Source of the DNA: CAYJPV01 sp964372095
GTDB lineage: Bacteria > Acidobacteriota > Vicinamibacteria > Vicinamibacterales > JAKQTR01
Direction: 5' to 3'
Assembly (NCBI GenBank): GCA_964372095.1
Contig: CAYJPV010000028.1
Location: 7,543-71,542, forward strand
DNA length: 64,000 nucleotides
How positions within the stretch are numbered: position 1 is the first letter of the stretch; each line of letters begins with the position of its first letter. The position numbers and the translations under genes were made by a program. Shown here one piece after another: positions 49,536 through 58,707 of the stretch. The notes below the pieces were generated by a model, which saw only the letters and a list, made by a program, of their open reading frames with translations, had not been told where the DNA came from and did not search any database.

Positions 49536-52307
49536 CTAGATCCCGTAAGACCGCCTGAGCAACCGCGTGACGCGCAGGTTGAGGTCTGGCGGCAGGAACG
49601 GCTTGCTCATGTAGTCGTCGGTGCCCATGAGGTAGCCCTTGGTGCGGCTCGACTCGTCGGCGCTGGCGGTGAGCATGAGGATCGGGACGAACGCCGTCCG
49701 GACATTCTGCCGGAGATGCTGGCAGGTCTCGAACCCGTCCATACGCGGCATCATCACGTCGAGCACCACCAGATCCGGCGGCGACGCTGTCGCCTTTTCG
49801 ACGGCGTCCTGCCCGTCTTCCGCCGTGGTGATCTCGACCTTCATCGGTAACTTCCGCAGCGTAAACGACACGACCTGACGGATGTCTTCGTCGTCATCGA
49901 CGACGAGGACACGCAGGCTGCGGCCGACTGGCGCGACGCCTGGCGCGGCCTGGGGCAACGGCGCAGCGGGCGGGGGCATCTGTGCCGGCGGCGGCGCAGG
50001 CGGTGCTTCGGGAGCGGGCGGCGCGGGCGGTGCCACGGGCGGTGCCACGACCGCAGGTGCCGCGGGCTCCGGGGCCACGGGCGGCGGGGCCCCGGGCTTC
50101 TTCCGAGCGTGTGGTTTCGCCGGCTCTTCCAGGACGACGGGCCGCGAGGCTTCGTCGACGGGCTGTTCTTCGCTCGACGCCTCAGCCAGCGTATCGAAGT
50201 CGAAGACGGTCAGACCTGACGGCCAGTCTTCGCTCTTGTCGTCGTCTTTTCCGGACCGTTTGCCGGCCTTCTCGGCCACCCGGCGGTCCTGCGGCTCCCG
50301 CCGTTCTTTGGGCTCGCGCCGTTCAATCACCCCATCACCCTTGTCGGCCTGCGTTTCGTCACCGGCGGCATGCGGGTGATGGTGGTGCAAGGGCGGTGGT
50401 GGCGGCGGCGGCTCGGGTTTGTCCGTCGCCTTTGCCGCGATCGGCTCGGCGAGCGCCTGCACCTGCGCGACGGCATTGCAGTACGGGCACGCCTTCCAGT
50501 CGGGCTTCAGGTTCTGGCCGCACGACTGGCACGTGCGCCGGATGGTGTAGAGACAGTACGGACAGACGGCGAAGTCGGGTTCGATCAGGGCCTTGCAGTT
50601 CGGGCACGGGACTTCGTTTTCGTCCACCTGCACCACGCGGAGCACTTCGTCCGGCGAGGTGAGCCCCTGCCTGATCTTGTCGGCGGCGTCTTCGCGCAGC
50701 AGCTTCATCCCCGACTGGCGGGCGGCGTTGCGCAGTTCCACCTCGCCGACCTTCTCGTGGATCAGCTTGCGAATCGTGGTTGTCGGCTTGAAGAACTCGT
50801 AGATACCAAGGCGGCCGGAGTACCCCGTGCCGCCGCAGGCCGGACACCCCTTGCCCCGGAACACCTGGCCATCGCCGGCGGAAAGCCCCAGCTTCTGCAT
50901 CGTCGCGGCGTCGGGCTGGTACGGTTCTTTGCACTGCGCGCAGATCCGCCGCACGAGGCGCTGGGCAATGACCAGCGTGAGCGACGTGGACAGGATGCTC
51001 GAGTCGACGTTGATATCGAAGAGACGCGAGACCGCCGCCACGGCGCTGTTCGTGTGCAGCGTGCTCAGCACGAGGTGGCCGGTCATGGCCGCCTGGAACG
51101 CCACTTCGGCCGTCTCTTCGTCGCGCATCTCGCCGACGAGGATGACATCGGGGTCCTGGCGGAGGATCGATCGCAGGACGCCCGCGAAACTCAGGCCGGC
51201 CTTGACATTGACCTGCACCTGGTTGATGCCGGCCAGCTGGTACTCGATCGGGTCTTCGACGGTGATGATGTTGACTTCGGGCGACTTGCGCCGCTGCAGC
51301 AGCGCGTAGAGCGTGGTGCTCTTGCCCGACCCGGTGGGGCCGGTCACCAGGATGATGCCCTGCGGCTGCATGATGGCCGCCTCGAGCATGGCCTGCTGGG
51401 TCTGGTTCAGGCCCAGTTTGTCCACCTTGGGCACGGAGCTGCCGCCGAGCACGCGCAGGACGGCCTTTTCGCCGAAATGCGTGGGCAAGGTCGAGACACG
51501 AATGTCGATCGATCGTCCCTGGTACTGGACGTTGATGCGGCCGTCCTGCGGCAGGCGCCGCTCGGAGATGTCGAGCTTGGCCAGGATCTTCAGGCGCGAG
51601 ATCACCGGCGAGTGCAGCCACTTCGGGACGTTGGTGTAGTCGCGCAGCACGCCATCCACGCGCATCCGCACGTTGACGTCGTGCAGCGTGGGCTCGATGT
51701 GCAGGTCGCTGGCGCCGCTCTTGATGGCGTCGAACACGACCAGGTTGACCATCTTGACGACAGGCGCCACTTCTGCGGCATTCTGCTCGTCGCCGATATC
51801 GAGCTCCTGCGAGGAGTCGTCCGCGACGATCTGCATGTCCTCGACATCGGGCACGTTCGCCAGGAACGACCCGAGGCGGTCGGCCGCTGAGTACCGCTGC
51901 TCGATCGCGTCGAGCAGTTCGGTGCGCGACGCCACGACAGGCTTGACCGACAGGCCCGACGCAAACTCGATATCCTGCAGCGCCAGATAGTCCGTCGGGT
52001 TCGCCATCGCCACCACCATCGTCTTGCCATCGATGGAGAGCGGCATGCACACGTGCTTGCGCACGATTTTGTCGGGGACCTTCTTCAGGGCATCGGGATC
52101 GGACTCGGAGTTGGCGAGCCGGATACGCGGCAGCCGCAGGTACTTCGAGAACGCATCGGCCAGACTGTCATCGCTGATGTGCCCCTCTTTCAGCACGACA
52201 TCGAGCAGCGGAACGTTGCGCCGGCGCGCCTGTTCCACGCAACGCTGAAGCACGTCGGGCGTCAGGACTCCCGAGTGACGAAGTACGACTTCGAGTTGTT
52301 TCGACAT
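49536..52307 (-). CDS. GspE/PilB-type ATPase fused to double zinc ribbon and receiver domain
   Basis: 923 residues. An N-terminal MshEN/GspE_N-type domain (about 1-150; LPRIRLANSESDPDALKKVP), a type II secretion/type IV pilus ATPase core (about 190-560) with GPTGSGKST (Walker A, near 323), VILVGEMRDEETAEVAFQAA (Asp box/Walker B), LVLSTLHTN and the zinc tetracysteine CAQC...CPACGGTG. Then a double zinc ribbon (about 568-612: CPNC, CPYC, CQSC, CPYC), about 170 residues of His/Pro/Ala-rich linker, and a C-terminal receiver (about 798-920: LVVDDDEDI, LVVLDVMMPRMDGF, SKPFLPPDL). Powers pilus or secretion assembly; no pil or gsp partner is nearby. Confidence 0.92.
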   Translation of the reverse strand: MSKQLEVVLRHSGVLTPDVLQRCVEQARRRNVPLLDVVLKEGHISDDSLADAFSKYLRLPRIRLANSESDPDALKKVPDKIVRKHVCMPLSIDGKTMVVAMANPTDYLALQDIEFASGLSVKPVVASRTELLDAIEQRYSAADRLGSFLANVPDVEDMQIVADDSSQELDIGDEQNAAEVAPVVKMVNLVVFDAIKSGASDLHIEPTLHDVNVRMRVDGVLRDYTNVPKWLHSPVISRLKILAKLDISERRLPQDGRINVQYQGRSIDIRVSTLPTHFGEKAVLRVLGGSSVPKVDKLGLNQTQQAMLEAAIMQPQGIILVTGPTGSGKSTTLYALLQRRKSPEVNIITVEDPIEYQLAGINQVQVNVKAGLSFAGVLRSILRQDPDVILVGEMRDEETAEVAFQAAMTGHLVLSTLHTNSAVAAVSRLFDINVDSSILSTSLTLVIAQRLVRRICAQCKEPYQPDAATMQKLGLSAGDGQVFRGKGCPACGGTGYSGRLGIYEFFKPTTTIRKLIHEKVGEVELRNAARQSGMKLLREDAADKIRQGLTSPDEVLRVVQVDENEVPCPNCKALIEPDFAVCPYCLYTIRRTCQSCGQNLKPDWKACPYCNAVAQVQALAEPIAAKATDKPEPPPPPPPLHHHHPHAAGDETQADKGDGVIERREPKERREPQDRRVAEKAGKRSGKDDDKSEDWPSGLTVFDFDTLAEASSEEQPVDEASRPVVLEEPAKPHARKKPGAPPPVAPEPAAPAVVAPPVAPPAPPAPEAPPAPPPAQMPPPAAPLPQAAPGVAPVGRSLRVLVVDDDEDIRQVVSFTLRKLPMKVEITTAEDGQDAVEKATASPPDLVVLDVMMPRMDGFETCQHLRQNVRTAFVPILMLTASADESSRTKGYLMGTDDYMSKPFLPPDLNLRVTRLLRRSYGI

Positions 52308-52648
52308 CGGCTCGTAAATTGTTCCGTGCAGTGTACCCCAGTCTGACTCCCTTGGAGGTCGACGGCGTCACCCTGGAAGGACGACCACATCAGATTATCG
52401 GTGTTTCGGGCCAGATTGTGCAGATCCGGGTCGGCACGTTCCTTGATTAAGGATCAGGCAACCGCGTCGGATCAACGGGGCAGGTTACAAAGGCAGGCGC
52501 TGGCATTACTTGTCCCGTCTGGCAGGGCGATCCGACGCGGCCCGTTCGCTGGGGGTTGGGGGTTGGGGGTTGGGGAAGGCACGGCACGGAGCCCGGAGCC
52601 CGGAGCCTACTGACTACTTCCTACTGACTACTTCCTGCTTCCTACCCC
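52308..52648. other. Gap between GspE-fusion start and MBOAT end; possible 39-codon ORF, then heptads
   Basis: 52331-52450 holds an open frame on the plus strand (GTG start, reading YPSLTPLEVDGVTLEGRPHQ and on to VRIG-like strands ending GTFLD-stop). It looks coding-like but lacks a ribosome site and homology. 52451-52548 is unique. GGGGGTT units (52551-52578), GGAGCCC units and CTACTTC units (52608-52645) fill the rest. Confidence 0.5.
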
Positions 52649-54082
52649 CTAGAACTGAAAGTATACAAACGACTTACCAGCCTGCGGCGCCAGCAGGACC
52701 AGCCCGGCCCAGAGCAGGGGCACGGCCACCCATCCGAGCCATCGGAAGCCGGGCCTGACGCGCGGGTCGTCCACGTTTCGCAGCCACCCCTCCAGCATCC
52801 AGACCAGCGCGGTCAGCCCCAGCACCTCAACAATCATCGTCTCGGCCTCCGCGATCCGGTAGGGCACTGAGATCAGGGCCAGAGCGTAGGCTTTCACTTG
52901 CGCCAGGCTCTCGGCCCGGAACAGCAGCCAGCCGGCGCAGGTCAGGTGGAACATCACCACCACGCGAACGGCGCGCCCGCGGTCGGTCCGGCGCCGCCGG
53001 GGCGCCCACAGGCGGTATCCCGCCAGCAACAGGCCGTGATACAAGCCCCACAACACGAACGTCCAGGCCGCCCCGTGCCACAACCCGCCCAGCAGCATGG
53101 TGGCAACGATGGCCACGCTGTAGATCCAGATGTCCACGCGCAGCCCGAGCAGGCGTTCGAAGTCCCAGCGCCGCGACAAGGCGTAACTCATCGGCAGGAA
53201 CAGGAAGTCGCGCAGCCACGTGGACAGGCTGATGTGCCAGCGCCGCCAGAATTCGACCGGCGAGTCGGCGGCGTAGGGCAGGCTGAAGTTGACCATCAGC
53301 TCGATGCCCATCAGCCGCGAGACGCCGCGCGCCATGTCGGAATACCCGCTGAAGTCGCCGTAGAGCTGCAGCGCGAACGCGTAGAGCCCGAGCAAGGCCA
53401 CCAGGCCGTTGTCGATAGCCGGAAACGCGAACGCCGTGTCGGCCCAGACGCCCAGGTTGTCGGCGATGACCACCTTCTTGAAGAGGCCCCACAAGATGAG
53501 CCAGCTGCCCGACAGCACCTGGTCGCGCGTCACGGACCGCGGCGCAAGCAACTGCGGGACGAGGTTCGTGCTGCGCTCGATCGGGCCAGCCAGCAGCAGC
53601 GGGAAGTAGCTCACGAACAACGCGTAGTCTTCGAGCCTGGCCACAACCGGCGCCTGCCGCCGGTACCGGTTGATGGTGTACCCCACGGACTGGAACGTGT
53701 AGAACGACAGCCCCACCGGCAGGACCACGTCGAGGCGCGTGGCCAGGAACGGCAGGCCCACGGCCGCCAGCACGGCTTCGGCGCTGTCGCTGAAGAAGTT
53801 CCAGTACTTGAAGAAGCCCAGGATGCCCAGGTTGGTGACCAGGCTGAATGCCAGCCACAGCTTGCGCTGCCGCGTGTCGCTGGTGGTCTCGAGGGCAAGG
53901 CCTACGGTGTAATCGACAATGATCGTGATGAGGAGGAGACCGACAAAACGCCAGTCCCAGGCGCTGTAGAAGAGGAACGACGCCGCCAGCAGAAACCGGT
54001 TCTGGGCGCGGTGGCTCAGGCGCGGCAGCACGGCCAGCACCACGGCGAAGAAGACGGCGAAGAGAAATGAGTTAAAGACCAC
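52649..54082 (-). CDS. MBOAT-family membrane O-acyltransferase (AlgI/DltB-like)
   Basis: 477 residues, about 10-12 membrane helices. MVFNSFLFAVFFAVVLAVLP is a typical AlgI start (FNS-F). The MBOAT hallmarks are present: FWRRWHISLSTWLRDFLFLP and the catalytic His in LLGGLWHGAAWTFVLWGLYHG. AlgI-type proteins pass acetyl groups across the inner membrane for O-acetylation of exported polysaccharides, handing them to a periplasmic SGNH protein. Such a gene (54261-55322) lies upstream on the same strand across a 178-bp repeat array. The stop adjoins a CTTCCTA array. Confidence 0.92.
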   Translation of the reverse strand: MVFNSFLFAVFFAVVLAVLPRLSHRAQNRFLLAASFLFYSAWDWRFVGLLLITIIVDYTVGLALETTSDTRQRKLWLAFSLVTNLGILGFFKYWNFFSDSAEAVLAAVGLPFLATRLDVVLPVGLSFYTFQSVGYTINRYRRQAPVVARLEDYALFVSYFPLLLAGPIERSTNLVPQLLAPRSVTRDQVLSGSWLILWGLFKKVVIADNLGVWADTAFAFPAIDNGLVALLGLYAFALQLYGDFSGYSDMARGVSRLMGIELMVNFSLPYAADSPVEFWRRWHISLSTWLRDFLFLPMSYALSRRWDFERLLGLRVDIWIYSVAIVATMLLGGLWHGAAWTFVLWGLYHGLLLAGYRLWAPRRRRTDRGRAVRVVVMFHLTCAGWLLFRAESLAQVKAYALALISVPYRIAEAETMIVEVLGLTALVWMLEGWLRNVDDPRVRPGFRWLGWVAVPLLWAGLVLLAPQAGKSFVYFQF

Positions 54083-54260
54083 TGATCGGCTATCGGCTAT
54101 CGGCTATCGGCTATCGACTTTCGGCTATCGGCTATCGACTTTCGGCTATCGACCATCGGCTTATCCAGATCGTGTATCTAACCGAAAGCCGAAGGTCGTA
54201 AGCCGAAAGCCGCGCTATTGAGCCGAAGGCCGAAGGTCGAAGGTCGAAAGCCAGAGTCGG
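54083..54260. repeat. CGGCTAT / CCGAAAG heptad array
   Basis: CGGCTATC and CGACTTTC units (54086-54160) face CCGAAAGCCGAAGGTCGTAA and similar (54181-54252), then CGGCTAT units again (54258-54281). It uses different heptads from the others, but has the same period and inverted layout. Confidence 0.88.
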
Positions 54261-55322
54261 CTATCGGCTATCGACTATCGGTATCAACCTTCCCAGCGCG
54301 GCGGTGAAACGTGCCGAGGCGGCGGGACTCATGTGCACGCCGTCAAAGAAGTCGTCAGGCGTGACGTGGACCGGCGGCGTCAGCATTTCGACGTCGCCGA
54401 GGCGGCTGAGTCCCGGGCGGTGGCGTTCGTCGGCGTACCCGCCAAGGTCCATGCGGTCGGGGTGTTCGGGAACGAACAACAGCAGCGGCACCATGCCGGC
54501 GCGCCGCGCGGCGGCCACCAGTGTTTCGGTGGGCGCGGGTTCGCCTGGCGCGGCTTTCTGGCCCGTTCCAATGCCCTGCAGCACCATGTTCAGCCGCGTC
54601 GACTTCAGCGTCCGTGCGCCGGCGCGTGTGCCGCCGATAGCCGCGGTGACGTTCTGCTGCGGGCTCTCGCCGCGCACGCGGTCGATCAGCCGGTTGGTGA
54701 CGTGTTCGCGCAGCCGGTACCGGTGGCGCCACAAGGCGCTCGCAGACAGATACCAGTCGAGCGTGGCTGCGGCTTTGCGATCGAACCGGTCGGGCGACTG
54801 CCACAGCGTGAGCAGGTCTTCCCGCCGCGCCACCATGCGGAGCAAGCCCGGCGAAAACGAGTGATACCACTGCCCCCACGATCCGAGAGGCACGCGGCCC
54901 GTCGGCGCTTCGATCAGCAGGATGGCGCCACGGAGGCTGTCGGGTGCCGCCTCGATCAGCCGCTGCACGCCAAGGGCGTGTTCGGCCCACGTGCTGTAAC
55001 CACGGCCCAGATCGATCACCGTGGCCGGCCGCCCCAGGCGCGCGCCCACGTCTGTGGCCAGTGCGTCTTCGGTCACGGCGTACGCGATACGCGACGACCC
55101 GACCACCAGCACGTCGAGCCGTTCGTGCCGCAGGCGTTCCGCGGCCTGCGCGTACCAGAACGGCCGGTCGAACTGCTCTTTCGCGACGATGGTCCGGGCC
55201 GAGCGTTCGAGTTGGCCGAACACGATGACGAATCCCAACGCGACGGCGACGACGCCACGCCACACGCCGCGCCGGGGCGCCTGGCCTGGACCGCCGGGCG
55301 GCCGTGTTGAGCCGGTGGTCAC
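54261..55322 (-). CDS. Membrane-anchored SGNH-hydrolase-like acetyltransferase partner
   Basis: 353 residues from the GTG at 55322, only 4 bp after the stop of the beta-lactamase-like gene; an upstream ATG would lie inside that gene. One N-terminal membrane helix (GVVAVALGFVIVFGQLE), then a periplasmic SGNH-like fold: DVLVVGSSRIAYAV (nucleophile Ser region), AILLIEAPTG, and DFFDGVHMSPAASARF near the C-terminus supplying the Asp-x2-His-like dyad. This is the arrangement of AlgJ/AlgX/DltD-type proteins that finish O-acetylation begun by an MBOAT. The last residues PIVDSR-stop are encoded by CGATAGC heptads. Confidence 0.75.
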   Translation of the reverse strand: MTTGSTRPPGGPGQAPRRGVWRGVVAVALGFVIVFGQLERSARTIVAKEQFDRPFWYAQAAERLRHERLDVLVVGSSRIAYAVTEDALATDVGARLGRPATVIDLGRGYSTWAEHALGVQRLIEAAPDSLRGAILLIEAPTGRVPLGSWGQWYHSFSPGLLRMVARREDLLTLWQSPDRFDRKAAATLDWYLSASALWRHRYRLREHVTNRLIDRVRGESPQQNVTAAIGGTRAGARTLKSTRLNMVLQGIGTGQKAAPGEPAPTETLVAAARRAGMVPLLLFVPEHPDRMDLGGYADERHRPGLSRLGDVEMLTPPVHVTPDDFFDGVHMSPAASARFTAALGRLIPIVDSR

Positions 55323-55326
55323 GCCG

Positions 55327-56289
55327 TTATCGGTGCAACTGACGGCCCGTCTCGGGGGCCGCGGCGCCAAGGCGTGCGAAATACCCGTAGGCCACCTGCG
55401 CCAGCCGCTCGATAACCTTGTCGCCGGCGTCTTCATCCTGCAGGTAGGTGGTCAGCACCACGATCACGAACGGGCGGTTCTTCGCATACACGATGGCCGC
55501 TTCGCCACGCACGCCTTCGAGGCCCCCGGTTTTCGACGCGATGGCCACGCCAGCCGGCACGGCTTTGCGCACCGCCGTGTTCTTGCGTTTCTTGAGGATC
55601 GTCAGTGCTTCGGACTGCGCAGCCGGCGACAGGCCGTCGGCCTTATGGAAGATCTGCAGCAGACGACCGATGTCCGCCGCCGTGGCGACGTTCTCGCGGC
55701 CTTGTTTTGCCGCCTCGAGGTCGATCATGTAACGGCGCAGCTTGATGGAGGCAAGGCCGAGTTTCTCCATACGCGCCGTGATGGCGTCCATGCCCAGGTG
55801 TGCGATCAGGACGTTGGTGGCCGTATTGTCGCTCTCGATGATCATCGCGTTGGCGTAATCACGCAGCGACAACGTGGGCGTGCCCAGCTCGTAGAGCAGG
55901 CCGCCCGGCACGGCACGCTTACGATCGAGCACGATCGTGTCGTCGAGGGTGAGCGACTTTTCGTCGGCCCGCTTGACCAGTTCGTACAGGATCGCGAGTT
56001 TGATGATCGACGCCGTCGGGAACGGCACGGCTGACATCCGTTCGAAGCCGTCACCGTCTGTCAGGTCTCCGATGGCGTAACTCACCACGCCGTCGAGCGA
56101 CACGGCCGCGTCTTCCAGAAGGAACGCCGTCCGGGTGCGCAGGTCACGGCTCAGGTCGCTGCCATCGCCCGCCGGCTTCTGGGCCTGGGCCTTGGCCGCG
56201 CCGCCCATCGGCGGGTGCGGCGCCTGGGCCCACGCAGGGGACGCTACTGCCACCATCATCACGATCACGGCTACGTCGGTCAGCTTCAT
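55327..56289 (-). CDS. Class A beta-lactamase-like serine hydrolase, exported
   Basis: 320 residues with a signal peptide (MKLTDVAVIVMMVAVASPAWAQ). All penicillin-recognising motifs are present: S94-x-x-K97 in PTASIIKLAI, S153-D154-N155 in IESDNTATN, and K253-T254-G255 in ASKTGGLEG. An omega-loop Glu candidate is E192 (DLEAAKQGREN). The variant spacing places it in the PF13354-type group that includes true class A enzymes and D,D-peptidase-like proteins. It could hydrolyse beta-lactams or act on cell-wall peptides. Cotranscribed with the SGNH gene. Confidence 0.85.
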   Translation of the reverse strand: MKLTDVAVIVMMVAVASPAWAQAPHPPMGGAAKAQAQKPAGDGSDLSRDLRTRTAFLLEDAAVSLDGVVSYAIGDLTDGDGFERMSAVPFPTASIIKLAILYELVKRADEKSLTLDDTIVLDRKRAVPGGLLYELGTPTLSLRDYANAMIIESDNTATNVLIAHLGMDAITARMEKLGLASIKLRRYMIDLEAAKQGRENVATAADIGRLLQIFHKADGLSPAAQSEALTILKKRKNTAVRKAVPAGVAIASKTGGLEGVRGEAAIVYAKNRPFVIVVLTTYLQDEDAGDKVIERLAQVAYGYFARLGAAAPETGRQLHR

Positions 56290-56387
56290 GGTTTTCTCTC
56301 GAGGTTCGAAGTGGGTCAGTAGACAGTAGTTAGTAGTCAGTAGTCAGGAGGCGGTGGAAGCCCTGTCTACTACCTACTGACTACTTC
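56290..56387. repeat. CAGTAGT heptad array with inverted arm
   Basis: GTCAGTAGACAGTAGTTAGT and further units (56316-56347) face CTACTACCTACTGACTAC (56368-56386). Confidence 0.88.
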
Positions 56388-58193
56388 CTACCCCCCGGCG
56401 ATCTTGACCACCACCGCCGTCCGGTCGTCGTTCTGTTCGGCGGCGCCCACGAACGTGTTGACCGCCTCGTAGATGGCATCGACCATCACCTGGGCGGGTA
56501 ACGTCCGTGTGCGTTCGATCACCTCGATCAGCCGCGGCGTCGTAAATTCTTCGCCGTCGGCGTTCATGGCTTCCGAGATGCCGTCCGAGCAGAACACGAA
56601 GATGTCGCCGCCTTTGAGGGGGATCGTCACTTCGTCGTAGGTGATCTCGGAGAACGACCCCAGCGGCACGCCCGGCAACTGGATCTGGCCGACGCCTTCC
56701 GCCGTGCAGTGGAGGGGGAACGGCAGGCCGCTGTTGGCGATGGTCACGTGGCGGCGCTTGAAGTCGAACAGCGCGTAACACAACGTGCAGTAGTACTCGT
56801 ACAGCTTGCGTTCGTGCAGGATACGATTCATCGACGCCAGGATTTCGGCCGGGCTCGACCGTTCTGACGTGAAGCGCCGGCGGTACGTGCGCGACCGGAT
56901 GAGTTCGCCGGCAAACGCGCTGTACAACGCCGCGGGCACCCCTTTGCCCGACACGTCGCCCACGGCCACCGTGAGCGTCTGCGGGTCGGGCGACAGGAAG
57001 TCGTACAAGTCGCCGCCCAGCTCGCGCGCCGGCTCGAAACGCCACGCCACGTCGATGCCCTTGATCCGCCTGGGCAGTTCGGTCGGGAACAACGCCTGCT
57101 GCACGCGCTGGGCGAACCGGACTTCTTTCTCGAGGCGTTCCTGGCTCGTCCGAATCTCTTCGTAGAGCCGCGCGTTTTCGATGGCCACCGCCGCGCTGGC
57201 CGCCAGCGGCGACAGCAGCTCGATGTGCGACTTGTTGAACGCGTTGACCTCGGGGCTCTCGAGGTCGAACACGCCGATGCAGCGGTCCTTGTAGAGCAGC
57301 GGGATCACCAGTTCGGACCGGACGTCGTCCACCACCTTGATGTACCGCGGGTCGCTGGTGACGTCGCCGACGATGAGCGGCTTTTTGTTGGCGGCGGCGT
57401 AGCCGACCAGGCCTTCGCCCATGGCGACACGTTTCTGGAGGATCTGCTCGTCGTAGCGGACGGCGTGTTTCATCTCGAGCGTCGTGCCGCTGTCGTCGAT
57501 GAGCAGGATGCCGAAGGTGCGGTAGTCGATCACCCGCTTCATCGACCGGGCCACGTGTTCGAGCAACTGGTCCAGATCGAGGATCGAGGCCATGTCGCGG
57601 CCGATTTCCGCGAGGGTCTCGAGCGTATCCGAATACCGCCGTTCCGACTCGAACAGGCGCGCGTTTTCGATGGCCGCCGCCACCGTGGCCGCGAAGTTCC
57701 GGAGCGTTTCCACCTCGGCCGGCGTGAACTCTCCGACGTTCCGGCTGAGCAGGTTGAGCGCGCCGATGACCTTGCCTTTGCGCCGCAGCGGCACCACCAC
57801 CTCGGCGGCCGTCTCGGGCACCACCTCGATGTAGCGCGGGTCGCGGGCCACGTCGTTGGCCACGAGGGGCCGCCCGCCCGACACGGCCGCGCCGACCAGG
57901 CCTTGGGACAACTCCAGACGGAACGCCTGGTGCTCGGCCGGGTACCCCTTCGAGCAGGCAATCTTCAGATCGCCCCGCGTCTCGTCAAGCAGATAGATGG
58001 CAAACGCGTGGAAATCGGTGATGCGGGCGATCAGGTCAGGGAGTTTCCCGAGCAGCTCGTCCAGATCGAGCACCGACGCCACTTCGCGCCCCAGCGCGAA
58101 CAGCGTGGTCAGCAGCTGCCGGTCGCTCTTGGCGCTGGCGCTGTGTTCGGCCTCGAGGACGGCAAATACGTCAAGATCCAGCTTTTCGGTCAC
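56388..58193 (-). CDS. GAF-GAF-SpoIIE-type phosphatase
   Basis: 601 residues, soluble. GAF 1 (about 25-170: EVASVLDLDELLGKLPDLIAR in part, FAIYLLDETRGDL, VVPLRRKGKVIGALNLLSR), GAF 2 (about 190-340: DMASILDLDQLLEHVARSMK, TFGILLIDDSGTTLE, ELVIPLLYKDRCIGVFDLES), a short coiled linker (SQERLEKEVRFAQRVQQALFP), then a PPM phosphatase (about 385-600) with ELGGDLYDFLS, AVGDVSGKGVPAALYSA, IANSGLPFPL, FVFCSDGISEAMN and QNDDRTAVVVKIAG. The GAF pair probably senses a small molecule that switches the phosphatase. Divergent from fabZ. Confidence 0.92.
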   Translation of the reverse strand: MTEKLDLDVFAVLEAEHSASAKSDRQLLTTLFALGREVASVLDLDELLGKLPDLIARITDFHAFAIYLLDETRGDLKIACSKGYPAEHQAFRLELSQGLVGAAVSGGRPLVANDVARDPRYIEVVPETAAEVVVPLRRKGKVIGALNLLSRNVGEFTPAEVETLRNFAATVAAAIENARLFESERRYSDTLETLAEIGRDMASILDLDQLLEHVARSMKRVIDYRTFGILLIDDSGTTLEMKHAVRYDEQILQKRVAMGEGLVGYAAANKKPLIVGDVTSDPRYIKVVDDVRSELVIPLLYKDRCIGVFDLESPEVNAFNKSHIELLSPLAASAAVAIENARLYEEIRTSQERLEKEVRFAQRVQQALFPTELPRRIKGIDVAWRFEPARELGGDLYDFLSPDPQTLTVAVGDVSGKGVPAALYSAFAGELIRSRTYRRRFTSERSSPAEILASMNRILHERKLYEYYCTLCYALFDFKRRHVTIANSGLPFPLHCTAEGVGQIQLPGVPLGSFSEITYDEVTIPLKGGDIFVFCSDGISEAMNADGEEFTTPRLIEVIERTRTLPAQVMVDAIYEAVNTFVGAAEQNDDRTAVVVKIAGG

Positions 58194-58215
58194 GTCCTCG
58201 AATTATACTTCCTCC

Positions 58216-58695
58216 ATGGACCTGACACTGCCTTTCGACCAGACGGTCATCCAGCGTATCCTGCCCCACCGTTACCCCTTCCTGCTGGTGGATCGTGTCG
58301 TCGAGTTCGAGCCGGACAAGCGGATTGTCGGCATCAAGAACATCTCGCGCAACGAGACGTACCTGTGGCACGAACCCGGGTCCGAGCCCACCATTCCGTT
58401 CACGATCCTGACCGAAGCCGTGGCGCAGGTGGGGGCCATCATGATTCTCGCCAAGCCCGAGAACCGCGACAAACTCATCTTCTTCATGGGCATCGACAAG
58501 GTGCGCTACCGCCACCCCGCCCGGGCGGGCGATCAGGTGGAGATCATCGCCACGGTCAAGCGCCTGCGCAGCCGCATGGGCACGCTGCACGGCGTGGCGC
58601 GGGTCAACGGCCGCATCTGCTGCGAAGGCACGATGACCTTCGCCCTCAGCAAGAAGAACGGCGACGACGACAACCAGCCACGGGCGAACGTGTAG
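58216..58695 (+). CDS. fabZ: (3R)-hydroxyacyl-ACP dehydratase, FabZ family
   Basis: 159 residues from the ATG at 58216. Hot-dog fold: VIQRILPHRYPFLLVDRVVE with catalytic His18, and PFTILTEAVAQVGAIM with catalytic Glu67; then FFMGIDKVRYRHPARAGDQVEI, the typical strand of FabZ. The usual GHFPGxPVMPG turn is replaced by HEPGSEPTIPF, a departure also seen in LpxA-unlinked paralogues. It removes water from hydroxyacyl-ACP in fatty-acid elongation. No other fab or lpx gene lies beside it, so this may be a second copy. Confidence 0.85.
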   Translation: MDLTLPFDQTVIQRILPHRYPFLLVDRVVEFEPDKRIVGIKNISRNETYLWHEPGSEPTIPFTILTEAVAQVGAIMILAKPENRDKLIFFMGIDKVRYRHPARAGDQVEIIATVKRLRSRMGTLHGVARVNGRICCEGTMTFALSKKNGDDDNQPRANV

Positions 58696-58707
58696 GCTGC
58701 GGGCCTC

